Assembly (NCBI GenBank): GCA_003241845.1
Contig: QBMN01000014.1
Span: 1 to 41,117, forward strand
Direction: 5' to 3'
Source of the DNA: Shackletoniella antarctica
GTDB lineage: Bacteria > Cyanobacteriota > Cyanobacteriia > Phormidesmidales > Phormidesmidaceae
Length of the DNA: 41,117 bases
Shown here: one piece after another, positions 32,591 through 41,051 of the stretch
How the letters are laid out: every line of letters begins with the position of its first letter
Numbering within the stretch: the stretch's first letter is position 1
Notes under the pieces: model-generated
Told to the model about the DNA's origin: nothing
Database searches by the model: none
Seen by the model: the letters and a program-made list of their open reading frames with translations, nothing else
Position numbers and translations under genes: made by a program

Positions 32591-33289
32591 TTACTCGGTG
32601 GGCTGCTGGTTTAGCCCCCAATCGTAGGGCAGGTACTCTAGCTTGGTAAGCGCTGACAGCGGCGGGGTAGGGGCCAGATACGAGCCGATATAGTCGGGCA
32701 CCGAAGCCGCCACCCGCAAAAAGTCTTCGCCGTACCACTTAAAAATCTTGCTGCAATAGAGCACCCCGGCTCCGGCGTCGTAGCGCACCTTGTCAGGGTT
32801 ATGAATGAAGCGGTGGGCATCGGTTTCGAGCTGGGCCTCAACGATGTCGGGCCAGTAGGCCTCATTGCGCAGAATAGGGCACCCCCCTGCGGCACACACC
32901 AGGGCAAAGTGAATGCGCGGCTCTTTGAACTGGGGCCGCAGGGTGCCGTGCTCAATGCCGTCGAGGCTGGTAGGTTTGCCGTCGAGTTGGTAGAGCGATC
33001 GGCTAAAGAAGCGGTTAAAGCTCAGCCAGTTGGGCAGCCCCAGCACCTTTGGTAAAACCGAGTCGATGGGGTACTGCTTGAGCACCTGCTGAATGGTGAG
33101 ACCGTTGTAGAGGTTGATCAGCAGAGCCAGAGATTCTTCAGTGGTGAGGCCGTCTAGGCGGTTGGGCAGAGAACCCAACCATGCCCCTAGGGCGGAGCTA
33201 TCTGACTGCTGCCAGCGGGCGTAGTCGACTCGGCCCTGGTCGTCAACATAGGTCTGAAGCAGGGTATTCCAGGGGGTAAAATCCAGCAT
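32591..33289 (-). CDS. DUF547 domain protein
   Basis: The 232-residue protein matches DUF547: FTPWNTLLQTYVDDQGRVDY, ALLINLYNGLTIQQVL, then SLYQLDGKPTSLDGIEHGTL, FALVCAAGGCPILRNEAYW and YCSKIFKWYGEDF. The conserved His and Cys (HFALVCAA, CP) suggest an enzyme or metal-binding fold of unknown activity. Its 3' end comes five bases from the glycosyltransferase stop, and its ATG overlaps the longest possible start of the rhodanese gene on the other strand. This order recurs with the same neighbours in other cyanobacteria, as far as I recall. Confidence 0.87.
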   Translation of the reverse strand: MLDFTPWNTLLQTYVDDQGRVDYARWQQSDSSALGAWLGSLPNRLDGLTTEESLALLINLYNGLTIQQVLKQYPIDSVLPKVLGLPNWLSFNRFFSRSLYQLDGKPTSLDGIEHGTLRPQFKEPRIHFALVCAAGGCPILRNEAYWPDIVEAQLETDAHRFIHNPDKVRYDAGAGVLYCSKIFKWYGEDFLRVAASVPDYIGSYLAPTPPLSALTKLEYLPYDWGLNQQPTE

Positions 33290-33314
33290 GGCCGATCTCC
33301 TGTGCCGGTTGTGT

Positions 33315-33827
33315 ATGTCTCTGATGCTAACGCCGATGAATCTAGGACGAGCCGCAGCCTGGTGGGTGGTCTACCGCTGGGTGCAGCGGTCATTTCCGGG
33401 GGTGCCCACCGTGACAACCCAAGGTCTGGCAGCTTGGTTAAGCCAGGGCGAAGCGTATAGCCCTATGGGGCCTCCCCCTATTCTGCCTATTGTGATCGAT
33501 GTGCGGCGAGACTACGAGTTTGCGGTGAGCCACCTGCCCCAGGCCCACCACGCGCCAAATTTAGATGCGGTGCTGGCCCTGGGGTTAGCCCCCCAGCAGC
33601 CGATTGTGGTCTACTGCTCGGTGGGCTACCGCTCGGCCCGGCTGGTGGCTCAGCTGCAAGCGGCGGGGTACAGCGAGGTCTACAATCTGGCGGGGTCGAT
33701 CTTTCAGTGGGCAAATGAAGGAAGGGTGTTGGTGAGCCAAGGGCAGCCCGTTGCCGCCGTGCATCCGTTCAACCCAATTTGGGGCCTGCTGCTCAAACCA
33801 GAGCTTTCCAGCCTGCCTGAAGAATGA
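33315..33827 (+). CDS. Rhodanese-like protein with active-site cysteine
   Basis: The rhodanese domain has IVIDVRRDYEFAVSHLPQAH and the catalytic loop VVYCSVGYRSARLVAQL with cysteine in the right place, so sulfur transfer (or arsenate-type chemistry) is possible. An N-terminal hydrophobic-basic leader (MSLMLTPMNLGRAAAWWVVY) may associate with membrane. The longest frame starts at 33288 and overlaps the divergent DUF547 start, so a later ATG (33315, 33324 or 33336) is more likely. It ends close to the convergent TIGR04282 gene. Confidence 0.82.
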   Translation: MSLMLTPMNLGRAAAWWVVYRWVQRSFPGVPTVTTQGLAAWLSQGEAYSPMGPPPILPIVIDVRRDYEFAVSHLPQAHHAPNLDAVLALGLAPQQPIVVYCSVGYRSARLVAQLQAAGYSEVYNLAGSIFQWANEGRVLVSQGQPVAAVHPFNPIWGLLLKPELSSLPEE

Positions 33828-33839
33828 ACTATTCAGAGG

Positions 33840-34514
33840 CTATGGGGCAGCGTTGGCCAAAATTTGCTCCCACTGGGGCAGGTCTTCGGGTCGGTCTATG
33901 TCTGTCAGCGGGGCCAGCAGCTCTACAGCTAGCCCCTGGGAAGTGGCTATCGCTCGGGTTTGGGCTAGCACTTGGTCTGTGCCCCAGGCGATCGCTTCAA
34001 ATAGGGCGGGCTGCGGCTGGCGCAGGCCAATCAGGTAGTAGCCGCCGTCGGTGGCGGGGCCGAGCACCACATCGGCGCTTTGCAAGGCCCTGAGGGCGGC
34101 GGCTAGGTGGGCAGTGCCCAGGGCCGGGCAGTCGCTGCCAATGGCGATCGCCCCCACCCTGCCCGCCGCAAAATTTTGCTCAAAAGCAGCCATTAGTCTG
34201 GCTCCCAGATCGCCCTCGCCCTGGGGATAGTAGGTGATGCGATCGCCTAGCCAGCCCTGCATTTGGGCCTCGTTGCCCCCGGCAAAGTGGACTTCTATTG
34301 CCAGCGGGAGCTGCTGAGCGGCAGCGGTGACCTGCCCCAGCACATGCTCGGTCATAGCCCGCTGTAGGGCGGCGGCCCCCGCTGGCCCCAGGTGAGGAAT
34401 CAGCCGGGTCTTGGTGCGCCCCGGCTCGGGGTAGCGGGTAAACAGCAGCAGCCCAAAAGCCCCTGGGGGTTGAGAGTCAGCAAGATCTATCATGGTGGAT
34501 GGGAAATGTCTCAA
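33840..34514 (-). CDS. TIGR04282-type glycosyltransferase (CofC/MobA-like fold)
   Basis: The 224-residue protein has LLLFTRYPEPGRTKTRLIP, GDLGARLMAAFEQ, AIAIGSDCPALGTAHLAAAL, DVVLGPATDGGYYLIGL and LTDIDRPEDL, the TIGR04282 pattern (DUF2064 nucleotidyl/glycosyltransferase). It completes the four-gene cluster with TIGR04283, DUF547 and rhodanese. Families 04282 and 04283 were named for co-occurrence with an arsenosugar radical-SAM enzyme, but no arsM or arsS gene is in this window. The ATG at 34514 or one a few codons in is the start. Confidence 0.87.
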   Translation of the reverse strand: MRHFPSTMIDLADSQPPGAFGLLLFTRYPEPGRTKTRLIPHLGPAGAAALQRAMTEHVLGQVTAAAQQLPLAIEVHFAGGNEAQMQGWLGDRITYYPQGEGDLGARLMAAFEQNFAAGRVGAIAIGSDCPALGTAHLAAALRALQSADVVLGPATDGGYYLIGLRQPQPALFEAIAWGTDQVLAQTRAIATSQGLAVELLAPLTDIDRPEDLPQWEQILANAAP

Positions 34515-34671
34515 CTGGACTGGCTGACACCAAATTCGAACCGCATCACCCCGGTTCCCACAAGGTCAAACCGTAGGGGCGTTGGCGCAGCCGTAGGGAC
34601 AAATTGCATTCGCCCGGTTTAACCGGGGACAACCAAACCGGATTTAGTATAAGACTACAGAAGCGATCCAC

Positions 34672-34698
34672 AAAAAAAGGCGCGGCCTAGGCCGCGCC
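34672..34698 (-). terminator. Rho-independent terminator of the Deg/HtrA gene
   Basis: GGCGCGGCC-TA-GGCCGCGCC (34679-34698) is a perfect palindrome, and on the minus strand it is followed by seven Ts (As at 34672-34678). It lies about 70 bases past the protease stop, a classical intrinsic terminator. Confidence 0.9.
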
Positions 34699-34767
34699 TA
34701 ACTGCATCAGTTTTGCCCGGTCAAGGTCAGCAAGGGGCCACCCGGAGGGCAGAACCGGGTAGATGCA

Positions 34768-36060
34768 TTACTGGGTTGGCAGGTTGCCAGGGCGCACCGA
34801 AATAGTCTGCTCACGGCCATCGCGCCGCAGGGTCAGCGACAGATTTTGCCCGACCGACGAACGCTCCACGGCCTGCTGCACCGCCGCGCTCTCGGTCACC
34901 GGCTGGCCTTCTATGGCCAAGATGATATCACCATCTCGCAGGCCACCCTGGGCCGCTGGGGAGTTGGGCATGACTCGGCCAATCAGCACGCCCGATTCTG
35001 CTTCTACAGAGAAGGGGCGGTTGGGGTCGCTGTTGATATTTTGCTTCAGCTCCGGCGTTAGGTTCACCATTTGAATGCCCAGATAGGCATGCTCAACTCG
35101 GCCAGTTTCGATCAGCTGGCTGCTGATGCGCTGCACGGTGTTGATGGGAATGGCGAAGCCAATGCCCTGGGCGCCCTGGATGATGGCGGTGTTGACGCCA
35201 ATAACCTCGCCGCTGAGGTTGAGCAGCGGCCCGCCAGAGTTGCCGGGGTTAATGGCGGCGTCGGTTTGAATGAAATCGACCCGCTTGTCGGGTATGCCCA
35301 CATCGCGGCTAGAGCGGCCGGTGGCGCTGACAATACCGGCGGTCACGGTGCTGTCGAGGCCGAGGGGGTTGCCAATGGCGATCGCCCATTCGCCCGGCTG
35401 AATTTGGTCAGAGTTGCTCAGGGCAACGGTGGGTAGATCGCTGGCCTCAATTTTGATCACGGCCACATCGGTGACCTCATCGGCCCCCATCACCCGGCCC
35501 GTAAAGCTGCGCCCATCCTTGAGGGTGACCTGCACCTCGTCGGCCCCGGCGACCACGTGGGCGTTAGTGATGATCTGGCCGTCGGCGGAGGTGATAAACC
35601 CTGAACCAACCCCCCGCTGCACCTGCTCACCCCGAGAGTTGGGCTGGTTGTTGCCAAAGAACTGGCGCAGGCGAGGATCTTGAAACATGGGCGGCACGTT
35701 GCTCTGCACGGTGCGGGCGGCATCGATGCGCACCACCGCAGGCCCAACCTGCCTGACAATATCGGCAATCGCGTTGGGGTTAGAAACCGAGGGGGCGATG
35801 GCCAGGGGAGTGCCGCTGCCCTGGGGCTGAGGGTCATTGTTTTGGGCCGGGCGATTCTGGGCCGAGCCATCTTGACGGCCCAAAAACCCGTTGTCCCACA
35901 AGGCATCGGTGACGGGGGCGTTGGTCGAGGGCTGCACCAGGGCGTTGAGGGCCTGGCTTCCGGCAGTGGCGATGCCTGCCCCTAGCACAACCAGCGCAAA
36001 CGACTTGACTACAGGCCGAAAACTGCGCCCAGAACCGCGACCCGACTCATCCTTATCCAT
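34768..36060 (-). CDS. Deg/HtrA-family serine protease (HhoA/HhoB/HtrA type)
   Basis: This 430-residue envelope protease degrades or refolds damaged proteins. After a short cytoplasmic tail comes a signal/anchor segment ([20 protein letters not shown]). The trypsin-like triad is H168 (ITNAHVV), D198 (TDVAVIKI) and S275 (NPGNSGGP). A single PDZ domain (about 315-425) has [15 protein letters not shown] and [12 protein letters not shown]. One PDZ and the anchor fit cyanobacterial HhoA/HhoB/HtrA; which paralogue cannot be decided from sequence alone. It is monocistronic with its own terminator. Confidence 0.94.
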   Translation of the reverse strand: MDKDESGRGSGRSFRPVVKSFALVVLGAGIATAGSQALNALVQPSTNAPVTDALWDNGFLGRQDGSAQNRPAQNNDPQPQGSGTPLAIAPSVSNPNAIADIVRQVGPAVVRIDAARTVQSNVPPMFQDPRLRQFFGNNQPNSRGEQVQRGVGSGFITSADGQIITNAHVVAGADEVQVTLKDGRSFTGRVMGADEVTDVAVIKIEASDLPTVALSNSDQIQPGEWAIAIGNPLGLDSTVTAGIVSATGRSSRDVGIPDKRVDFIQTDAAINPGNSGGPLLNLSGEVIGVNTAIIQGAQGIGFAIPINTVQRISSQLIETGRVEHAYLGIQMVNLTPELKQNINSDPNRPFSVEAESGVLIGRVMPNSPAAQGGLRDGDIILAIEGQPVTESAAVQQAVERSSVGQNLSLTLRRDGREQTISVRPGNLPTQ

Positions 36061-36165
36061 TTTTGTTTCCTTTTTGGCTCTCGCATAATAACTATGACTA
36101 TAAAGCCATGGTATTGCGGTGCCATGGCGGGGCCGTGGCGAAGCTGTGACACTTTACCCCCGAGC

Positions 36166-36210
36166 CCTGTGCCAGATCACCCTGTGCCAGATCACCCCGT
36201 ACCAGATCAG
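36166..36210. repeat. 15-bp tandem repeat in the HtrA-RimK gap
   Basis: CCTGTGCCAGATCAC stands at 36166-36180 and 36181-36195, followed by a variant CCCGTACCAGATCAG at 36196-36210. A second repetitive patch (ATACCGGATACCCTG, then ACCCGATACCCTGAG) follows at 36245-36275. Both fill the 240-bp gap between the protease start and the rimK stop. Confidence 0.8.
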
Positions 36211-36304
36211 GCATGAGGCGATTCCAGGCTTTGGGTTTTGCTTTATACCGGATACCCTGTACCCGATACCCTGAGTCTGACGCTTCGTACCTCCCAGCGC
36301 AGCC

Positions 36305-37216
36305 CTAGTATTTAATGCGATCGCGATCTTGATCTTTATGGGGAGCGGCGTTCTTCGCCACAAAGTCGATGATTTTGCCTGCCACATCCATGCCGGTGGC
36401 GTTTTCGATGCCCTCTAGCCCCGGCGACGAGTTGACCTCCATCACCACCGGGCCGTGGTTAGAGCGCAGCAGATCAACCCCCGCCACCCGCAGCCCCATG
36501 GCCTTAGCGGCGCGAATGGCGGTGCTGCGCTCTTCGGGGGTGAGGCGCACATTGGTGGCCGATCCGCCCCGGTGCAGGTTAGAGCGAAACTCGCCGGGGG
36601 CACCCTGGCGCTTCATGGCGGCGACCACCTTGTCGCCCACCACAAAGCAGCGAATATCCATGCCGCCCGCCTCTTTGATAAACTCCTGCACCAAAATGTT
36701 GGCGTCGAGGCCGCGAAAGGCTTCGATCACCGACTTGGCTGCCTGCTGGGTTTCGGCCAGCACCACGCCAATGCCCTGGGTGCCTTCGAGCAGCTTAATC
36801 ACCAGGGGGGCACCGCCGACAATATCGACCAGCCCGTCAATGTCTTTGGTGGAGTGGGCAAAGCCCGTCACTGGCAGGCCAATGCCCCGGCGGGCCATGA
36901 TCTGGAGCGACCTGAGCTTGTCGCGCGACCTGGAAATCGCCATTGAGGTATTGGCCGTAAACACCCCCATGATCTCAAACTGGCGCACCACCGCCGTACC
37001 GTAGAACGTGTTAGACGCCCCAATGCGGGGGATCACCGCATCAATATCCACCAGGGGCTGGCTCTGGTACATCACCTTGGGCTGGTGGGAGGTGATATTC
37101 ATGTAGCAGCGCAGGTGATCGATCACCTCCACCTCGTGGCCACAGGCCTCCCCCGACTCTTTTAGACGCCGGGTCGAGTACAGGGTCGCATCCCTAGATA
37201 AAATCGCGATTTTCAT
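36305..37216 (-). CDS. rimK: RimK-type ATP-grasp ligase (S6 glutamylase/poly-glutamate synthase)
   Basis: RimK adds glutamate residues to ribosomal protein S6 and can make poly-alpha-glutamate. The 303-residue protein shows [20 protein letters not shown], then [51 protein letters not shown] and the ATP-grasp metal site [20 protein letters not shown]. The next gene on the same strand, a retropepsin-like RimB homologue, starts upstream and ends 12 bases before it. That is the known RimB-RimK pairing, in which the protease removes the glutamates. Confidence 0.93.
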   Translation of the reverse strand: MKIAILSRDATLYSTRRLKESGEACGHEVEVIDHLRCYMNITSHQPKVMYQSQPLVDIDAVIPRIGASNTFYGTAVVRQFEIMGVFTANTSMAISRSRDKLRSLQIMARRGIGLPVTGFAHSTKDIDGLVDIVGGAPLVIKLLEGTQGIGVVLAETQQAAKSVIEAFRGLDANILVQEFIKEAGGMDIRCFVVGDKVVAAMKRQGAPGEFRSNLHRGGSATNVRLTPEERSTAIRAAKAMGLRVAGVDLLRSNHGPVVMEVNSSPGLEGIENATGMDVAGKIIDFVAKNAAPHKDQDRDRIKY

Positions 37217-37228
37217 GGCGGGCAGTGC

Positions 37229-37720
37229 TTAGGGGTGATCAGAGGCCAAAGGGTGCGGGGCAGGAAGGGGCTGTAGGTACGAACGTCCCGGATTGACCAG
37301 GTAGCGGCGGCGCACCGCCTGTCGCCCCAGCAGCATTCTAAAGCCCATTTCATCGCGGTTGGTCAGGGTGAGCTCAATGGCCCACAGGCTGTTGCCCACC
37401 TGCACCGAGGTTTCAATCACCGGGCGCAGTTCTGACTGGCCGCCAGAGTTACGGACGATGCGATCGTCTAGCAGAGGGGCCTCAGCGGCAACGATGTAAT
37501 CGTCATTGCGCTGCATTGGGTGAGCCTGAAACCGCACCATGGCCAGGCCGTGGCGCTCAAATCGCTCCACACTAAAGGCGTGCAGGGTTGAGGATCTAGC
37601 GCCGGTATCTACCTTAGCTTTGATGCTGTGAACCCCCAGCCCCGGCAGGGCAACCCATTCTCGCCAGCCAATCACTGTCGCCGTCTCAGCACCAAAACTC
37701 ATACCACCCCAGGCCCGCAC
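37229..37720 (-). CDS. RimB-like retropepsin-fold peptidase (putative ATP-dependent zinc protease family)
   Basis: The 163-residue protein has TVIGWREWVALPGLGVHSIK, the aspartic site KVDTGARSSTLHA (D38), and DEMGFRMLLGRQAVRRRYLV, diagnostic of PF05618. Family members were first called ATP-dependent zinc proteases, but RimB is a retropepsin-like aspartic peptidase that trims the glutamate tail added by RimK. It is directly upstream of rimK and co-directional, so the two likely form an operon. The start may be ATG 37720 or the more usual MSFGAETATV (37702). Confidence 0.9.
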   Translation of the reverse strand: MRAWGGMSFGAETATVIGWREWVALPGLGVHSIKAKVDTGARSSTLHAFSVERFERHGLAMVRFQAHPMQRNDDYIVAAEAPLLDDRIVRNSGGQSELRPVIETSVQVGNSLWAIELTLTNRDEMGFRMLLGRQAVRRRYLVNPGRSYLQPLPAPHPLASDHP

Positions 37721-37758
37721 ACCTCTGAGAGCATAACAGGACAGCGCCCGGTTTTATC

Positions 37759-39477
37759 CTACGGGGAAAGGGGGGCAGTGGGTTGCTCTTCTGGGGCATT
37801 TTCTGGGGTATTTTCTGGGGCAGCCCCTGCGCGTTCTAGGGCTGAGGCATTGACCAGACTGAGGGGGTAGGGAGCATTCTTTAGGGCGGTGGCAAAGGCG
37901 GCACTCAGCGCTGGCTCAAACCGCTGGTCACCCTCTAGGGTGAGCTTAAAGTAGGCCAAGCTTAAGACCTGCATGTAGCTCCACACCACCTCTGGGCGCA
38001 GCCCAATAATCTCAGGGGGAATGGGCACTGGCTGGTCGCCCGTTGCCACATCGCCAATGGTCGAGAAGTGGGTGCCCCGGTCGATCATAAGCAGATAGCG
38101 CGCCGGGGCCGTCAGCCAGGTAAAGGGCTGAAGCTGCTCTGGAAAAGCCGGGGCGATGGTGTCGGCGGTGCCAGCTACCATCATTGTCGGCACCGCAATG
38201 TGCCCATAGCCGGTTTCGCCAAACAGAGCGCTGCCGATCGGGTTGATGACAAAAATTGACCCTACCCGAGGGTCGACCAGGCTGGCGCCGGGGTTGCTCA
38301 CGCTGGCCGCCTGACACTGCAACAGCAGCGATGGGTTAAAGGAAAGGGTGCTCGGTGGGCAGACTTCAGCCAGCCCCTCAGAGTCAAAGGTGGCTCCGGC
38401 CAGGGCCAGAGCCGTGTAGCCCCCAAAGGATTGGCCGATTACCCCGACCCGGCTGAGGTTGAGCTGTCCTCGAATGGGGGAAGGGCTGGTGTTTAGGTTA
38501 GCTAGGGCATTGAGCGTCAGAGATACTTCCCGAGGCCGCCGCAGAAACTCTGCGTCTTGCACCACCGTGCTCGACAGCCCCGTCAGCAGGGCAGAGAGCT
38601 GTTGGTCATTGCTGCCGGTGTGCTCTAGGGCGGCCACCGCGATGCCAGCCTCAGCTAAGTATTCGGCCAGGTAGGTATAGCTGGCGCTGGTGCCCCCCAG
38701 CCCGTGGGAGATCACCACCAGGGGAAAGCCCTGGGGCGGCCTGCCCCGTCGCCGGGGCAGCACCTCGGGTAGGTAGAGCTGCACTGAGCGAGGCACCCCC
38801 GGCACCACCACCGCAATGCGACCGACGCTGTACTGGCGCTCGCTCTGCACCAGTTGCAGCAGTGATTCAGCATCGACGGGGTTGGCGGCGGCATCGGCCT
38901 GGGCGATCGCCCGCACCTCGGCAAAGGCCGCCTCTGACTGCAAAATCGCCTGGTTGATCTCCTGGGCGATCGCCAGCCCCTCGGCCAGGTCAACCCGCAT
39001 CACCCCGGTGGGGTAGGCTTTGAGCACGTTCACCAGGGTAAAGCCGGCATTGGGGTCGGCGGCAGCTAAAATCAGCGCCGCCCGCAGCGCCTGCACGTTG
39101 GCCTGGCGTACGGGGGTTTGCACCACCCGGCCAATCTGCTCTAGCAGCAGCACCCCCTGCTCGGTGTAGAGAAACTGGGCCACCGCCACCGGGCTGATAG
39201 TGGCCGGGGTGCTGAGCACGCCTTGAAATTGCTCTAGCTGGCTGCCAGAGATCTGAAGCTGCTGGCTATAGATCTTGAGCTGGGGGGTGAGTTCGCCGGT
39301 GGTGGCAAACCGCTCTAGATCGGCAATGGGTATAGACCGCTGAAAAATACCAAAGGAGACAATCAGCTCTTCGGCGCTATGGCCCGGAGCCGCTGCGACC
39401 ACGGCCCCCAGGATTCCCAAGGTCAAAGCAGCGCTGCGCCGCAGCCATAGCCGGGTGGTCTGCATCGGAGAGATCAT
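37759..39477 (-). CDS. Secreted alpha/beta hydrolase with DUF1400 N-terminal domain
   Basis: The 572-residue protein has a signal peptide (SAALTLGILGAVVAAAPGHS-A) and a DUF1400 domain (EELIVSFGIFQRSIPIADLE, FATTGELTPQLKIYSQQL). A dienelactone-hydrolase-like alpha/beta domain follows: VVISHGLGGTSASY (oxyanion), nucleophile S350 in GVIGQSFGGYTAL, acid in GTADTIAP and His in RGTHFSTIG. It is probably a periplasmic esterase or lipase; the substrate is unknown. The C-terminus ends with a low-complexity APENTPENAPEEQP tail encoded by short repeats. Confidence 0.9.
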   Translation of the reverse strand: MISPMQTTRLWLRRSAALTLGILGAVVAAAPGHSAEELIVSFGIFQRSIPIADLERFATTGELTPQLKIYSQQLQISGSQLEQFQGVLSTPATISPVAVAQFLYTEQGVLLLEQIGRVVQTPVRQANVQALRAALILAAADPNAGFTLVNVLKAYPTGVMRVDLAEGLAIAQEINQAILQSEAAFAEVRAIAQADAAANPVDAESLLQLVQSERQYSVGRIAVVVPGVPRSVQLYLPEVLPRRRGRPPQGFPLVVISHGLGGTSASYTYLAEYLAEAGIAVAALEHTGSNDQQLSALLTGLSSTVVQDAEFLRRPREVSLTLNALANLNTSPSPIRGQLNLSRVGVIGQSFGGYTALALAGATFDSEGLAEVCPPSTLSFNPSLLLQCQAASVSNPGASLVDPRVGSIFVINPIGSALFGETGYGHIAVPTMMVAGTADTIAPAFPEQLQPFTWLTAPARYLLMIDRGTHFSTIGDVATGDQPVPIPPEIIGLRPEVVWSYMQVLSLAYFKLTLEGDQRFEPALSAAFATALKNAPYPLSLVNASALERAGAAPENTPENAPEEQPTAPLSP

Positions 39478-39519
39478 GGGGGGGCCGGGTCGTTAGGGGT
39501 CACAGCGGTAGGTAGGGCA

Positions 39520-40014
39520 CTAGGGGGCAGCGGGGTGCTTTAAAAGGTGGTCGAGCAACCCTTCACAGGCATCTTGCAGCAGGCTGATCACGTAGTTAAA
39601 CCCCTCTACGCCACCGTAGTAGGGGTCGGGCACCTCTTGGTCGGAGTGGCTGCGACAAAAGTCGCACATCAGGCGCACTTTCTGGCGCAGTTGATCTTGG
39701 TGCTGACCGACGGGGGCAAGGGCCACAATGTCGCGATAGTTCTCGCGATCCATTGCCAAAATATAGTCGAAGCGGTCGAAGTCAGCCGGGTCAAACTGGC
39801 GCGCCCGCCCCACTAGCTCGATGCCCTGGGCCTTGGCGGCCTGGGCCATGCGGCGGTCGGGGGGGCTGCCCACGTGGTAGCTGGCGGTGCCCGCCGAGTC
39901 ACACACCACCTGATCGCTGAGCTGCCGCTGCTCAATCAAATGGTTCATGATGTTTTCAGCCGAGGGCGAGCGACAGATGTTGCCCAGGCACACAAACAAA
40001 AGCCGGGTGGTCAT
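39520..40014 (-). CDS. Low-molecular-weight protein-tyrosine phosphatase
   Basis: The 164-residue enzyme carries the phosphate-binding loop CLGNICRS (C9 nucleophile, R15) at its N-terminus and the general-acid aspartate D130 in VPDPYYGG. It dephosphorylates tyrosine in proteins such as exopolysaccharide-linked kinases or photosynthetic proteins. Its start is 12 bases downstream of the ybaB-like gene's stop on the same strand, suggesting co-transcription. Confidence 0.94.
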   Translation of the reverse strand: MTTRLLFVCLGNICRSPSAENIMNHLIEQRQLSDQVVCDSAGTASYHVGSPPDRRMAQAAKAQGIELVGRARQFDPADFDRFDYILAMDRENYRDIVALAPVGQHQDQLRQKVRLMCDFCRSHSDQEVPDPYYGGVEGFNYVISLLQDACEGLLDHLLKHPAAP

Positions 40015-40026
40015 AACACCGTGGGC

Positions 40027-40371
40027 CTACATGCCGGGCAGGTTGAGGCCGCCGGTGAGCACTTCCATGCGATCGCGCATGGTGTCCGTCGATTTTTCGT
40101 AGGCGTCTTTCATGGCAGCGGTGACTAGGTCGGAGAGCACCTCGGCCCCTTCGTTGATGGCATCGGGGGAGATCACCACGTGCTTGGGTTCCTGGTTGCC
40201 GCTCATGGTGACTTTCACCAGGCCGCCGCCCGACTCTCCCTCAATCTCCATTTGCTCCAGCTCTTCTTGCAGCTGCTTGGCCCCCTCTTGAATCTGCTGG
40301 GCTTTCTTGAAGGCCTCGGTCAGCTCCTTCATTTTGCCTAACCCAAACCCAAATCCTTGACCTTGTGACAT
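40027..40371 (-). CDS. YbaB/EbfC-family nucleoid-associated protein
   Basis: The 114-residue protein has the glycine-rich start [20 protein letters not shown], then [40 protein letters not shown] and a C-terminal helix ending [12 protein letters not shown]. YbaB dimers bind DNA with little sequence preference. In other bacteria the gene follows dnaX; here it is paired with a phosphatase gene. Confidence 0.94.
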   Translation of the reverse strand: MSQGQGFGFGLGKMKELTEAFKKAQQIQEGAKQLQEELEQMEIEGESGGGLVKVTMSGNQEPKHVVISPDAINEGAEVLSDLVTAAMKDAYEKSTDTMRDRMEVLTGGLNLPGM

Positions 40372-40373
40372 GG

Positions 40374-40646
40374 AGTATCTCTCGAACGTACAGCGTGCTG
40401 GCGGCGTCCATCGGTCAGTGCCAATCAGCTATATGATTCTAGCGCCCAAGGGCAAAATCTAACGCCCATCTCAATAACACCTGATTAGCAAACACCTGAT
40501 TGGTAACACCTGATTGGTAACACCTGAGTAGGGTTATCTACCCTTGGCCGGGAGCTAGCCCAAACATTAGGCTTTTGGATATAGATAACTTCGGGCTGCC
40601 CGCTGGGGTATGGCGAGGTTGCTCACGGGAGGTGGAATTGTAGAAC
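40374..40646. other. Divergent intergenic region with a 14-bp tandem repeat
   Basis: This gap separates ybaB (minus) and the DUF1825 gene (plus). AACACCTGATTGGT stands at 40491-40504 and 40505-40518, flanked by variants at 40476 and 40519, giving four units. Both promoters must lie here, but no convincing boxes can be assigned. Confidence 0.7.
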
Positions 40647-40973
40647 ATGGGATTTTTTGATTCAGAACTCGTCCAGCAAGAGGCTCAAAAACTGTTTCAG
40701 GATTACCAATCGCTGACGCAGCTGGGGGGCAGCTACGGCAGGTTCGACCGAGAGGGTAAAAAGATGTACATTGCCCAGATGGAAGCCATGATGGAGCGCT
40801 ACCACATTTTTATGAAGCGCTTCGAGCTGTCTGAAGACTTTATGGCCAAGATGACCGTCGAGCAGCTCAAAACCCAGCTGGGCCAGTTTGGCATGACCCC
40901 TGACATGATGTTTCAGCAGATGCAGCAGACCCTAGAGCGCATGAAGGCCGAAATTGAGCCTGGCGGCAGCTGA
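40647..40973 (+). CDS. DUF1825 family protein
   Basis: The 108-residue protein starts MGFFDSELVQQEAQKLFQDY and has GRFDREGKKMYIAQMEAMME and FMKRFELSEDFMAKMTVEQL, followed by a methionine-rich C-terminal helix. This matches DUF1825, a small helical family almost confined to cyanobacteria, of unknown function. A GGAGG-like site (40628-40633) lies upstream. It stands alone, divergent from ybaB. Confidence 0.9.
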   Translation: MGFFDSELVQQEAQKLFQDYQSLTQLGGSYGRFDREGKKMYIAQMEAMMERYHIFMKRFELSEDFMAKMTVEQLKTQLGQFGMTPDMMFQQMQQTLERMKAEIEPGGS

Positions 40974-41051
40974 GAGTATGCCAACTAATAAACTATCCAA
41001 GCTATGCCCTCATCCCCCAACCCCTTCTCCCTAGCAGCCTGTCGGAGAAAC

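Noticed and set aside
34515-34671. Possible small gene or RNA between the TIGR04282 gene and the Deg terminator
   Set aside because: The sequence consists of GTAGGGGCG/GTAGGGACA-type dispersed cyanobacterial repeat words with no convincing frame or fold.
40476-40533. CRISPR array between ybaB and DUF1825
   Set aside because: The 14-bp units are directly abutting without spacers, so this is a simple tandem repeat.
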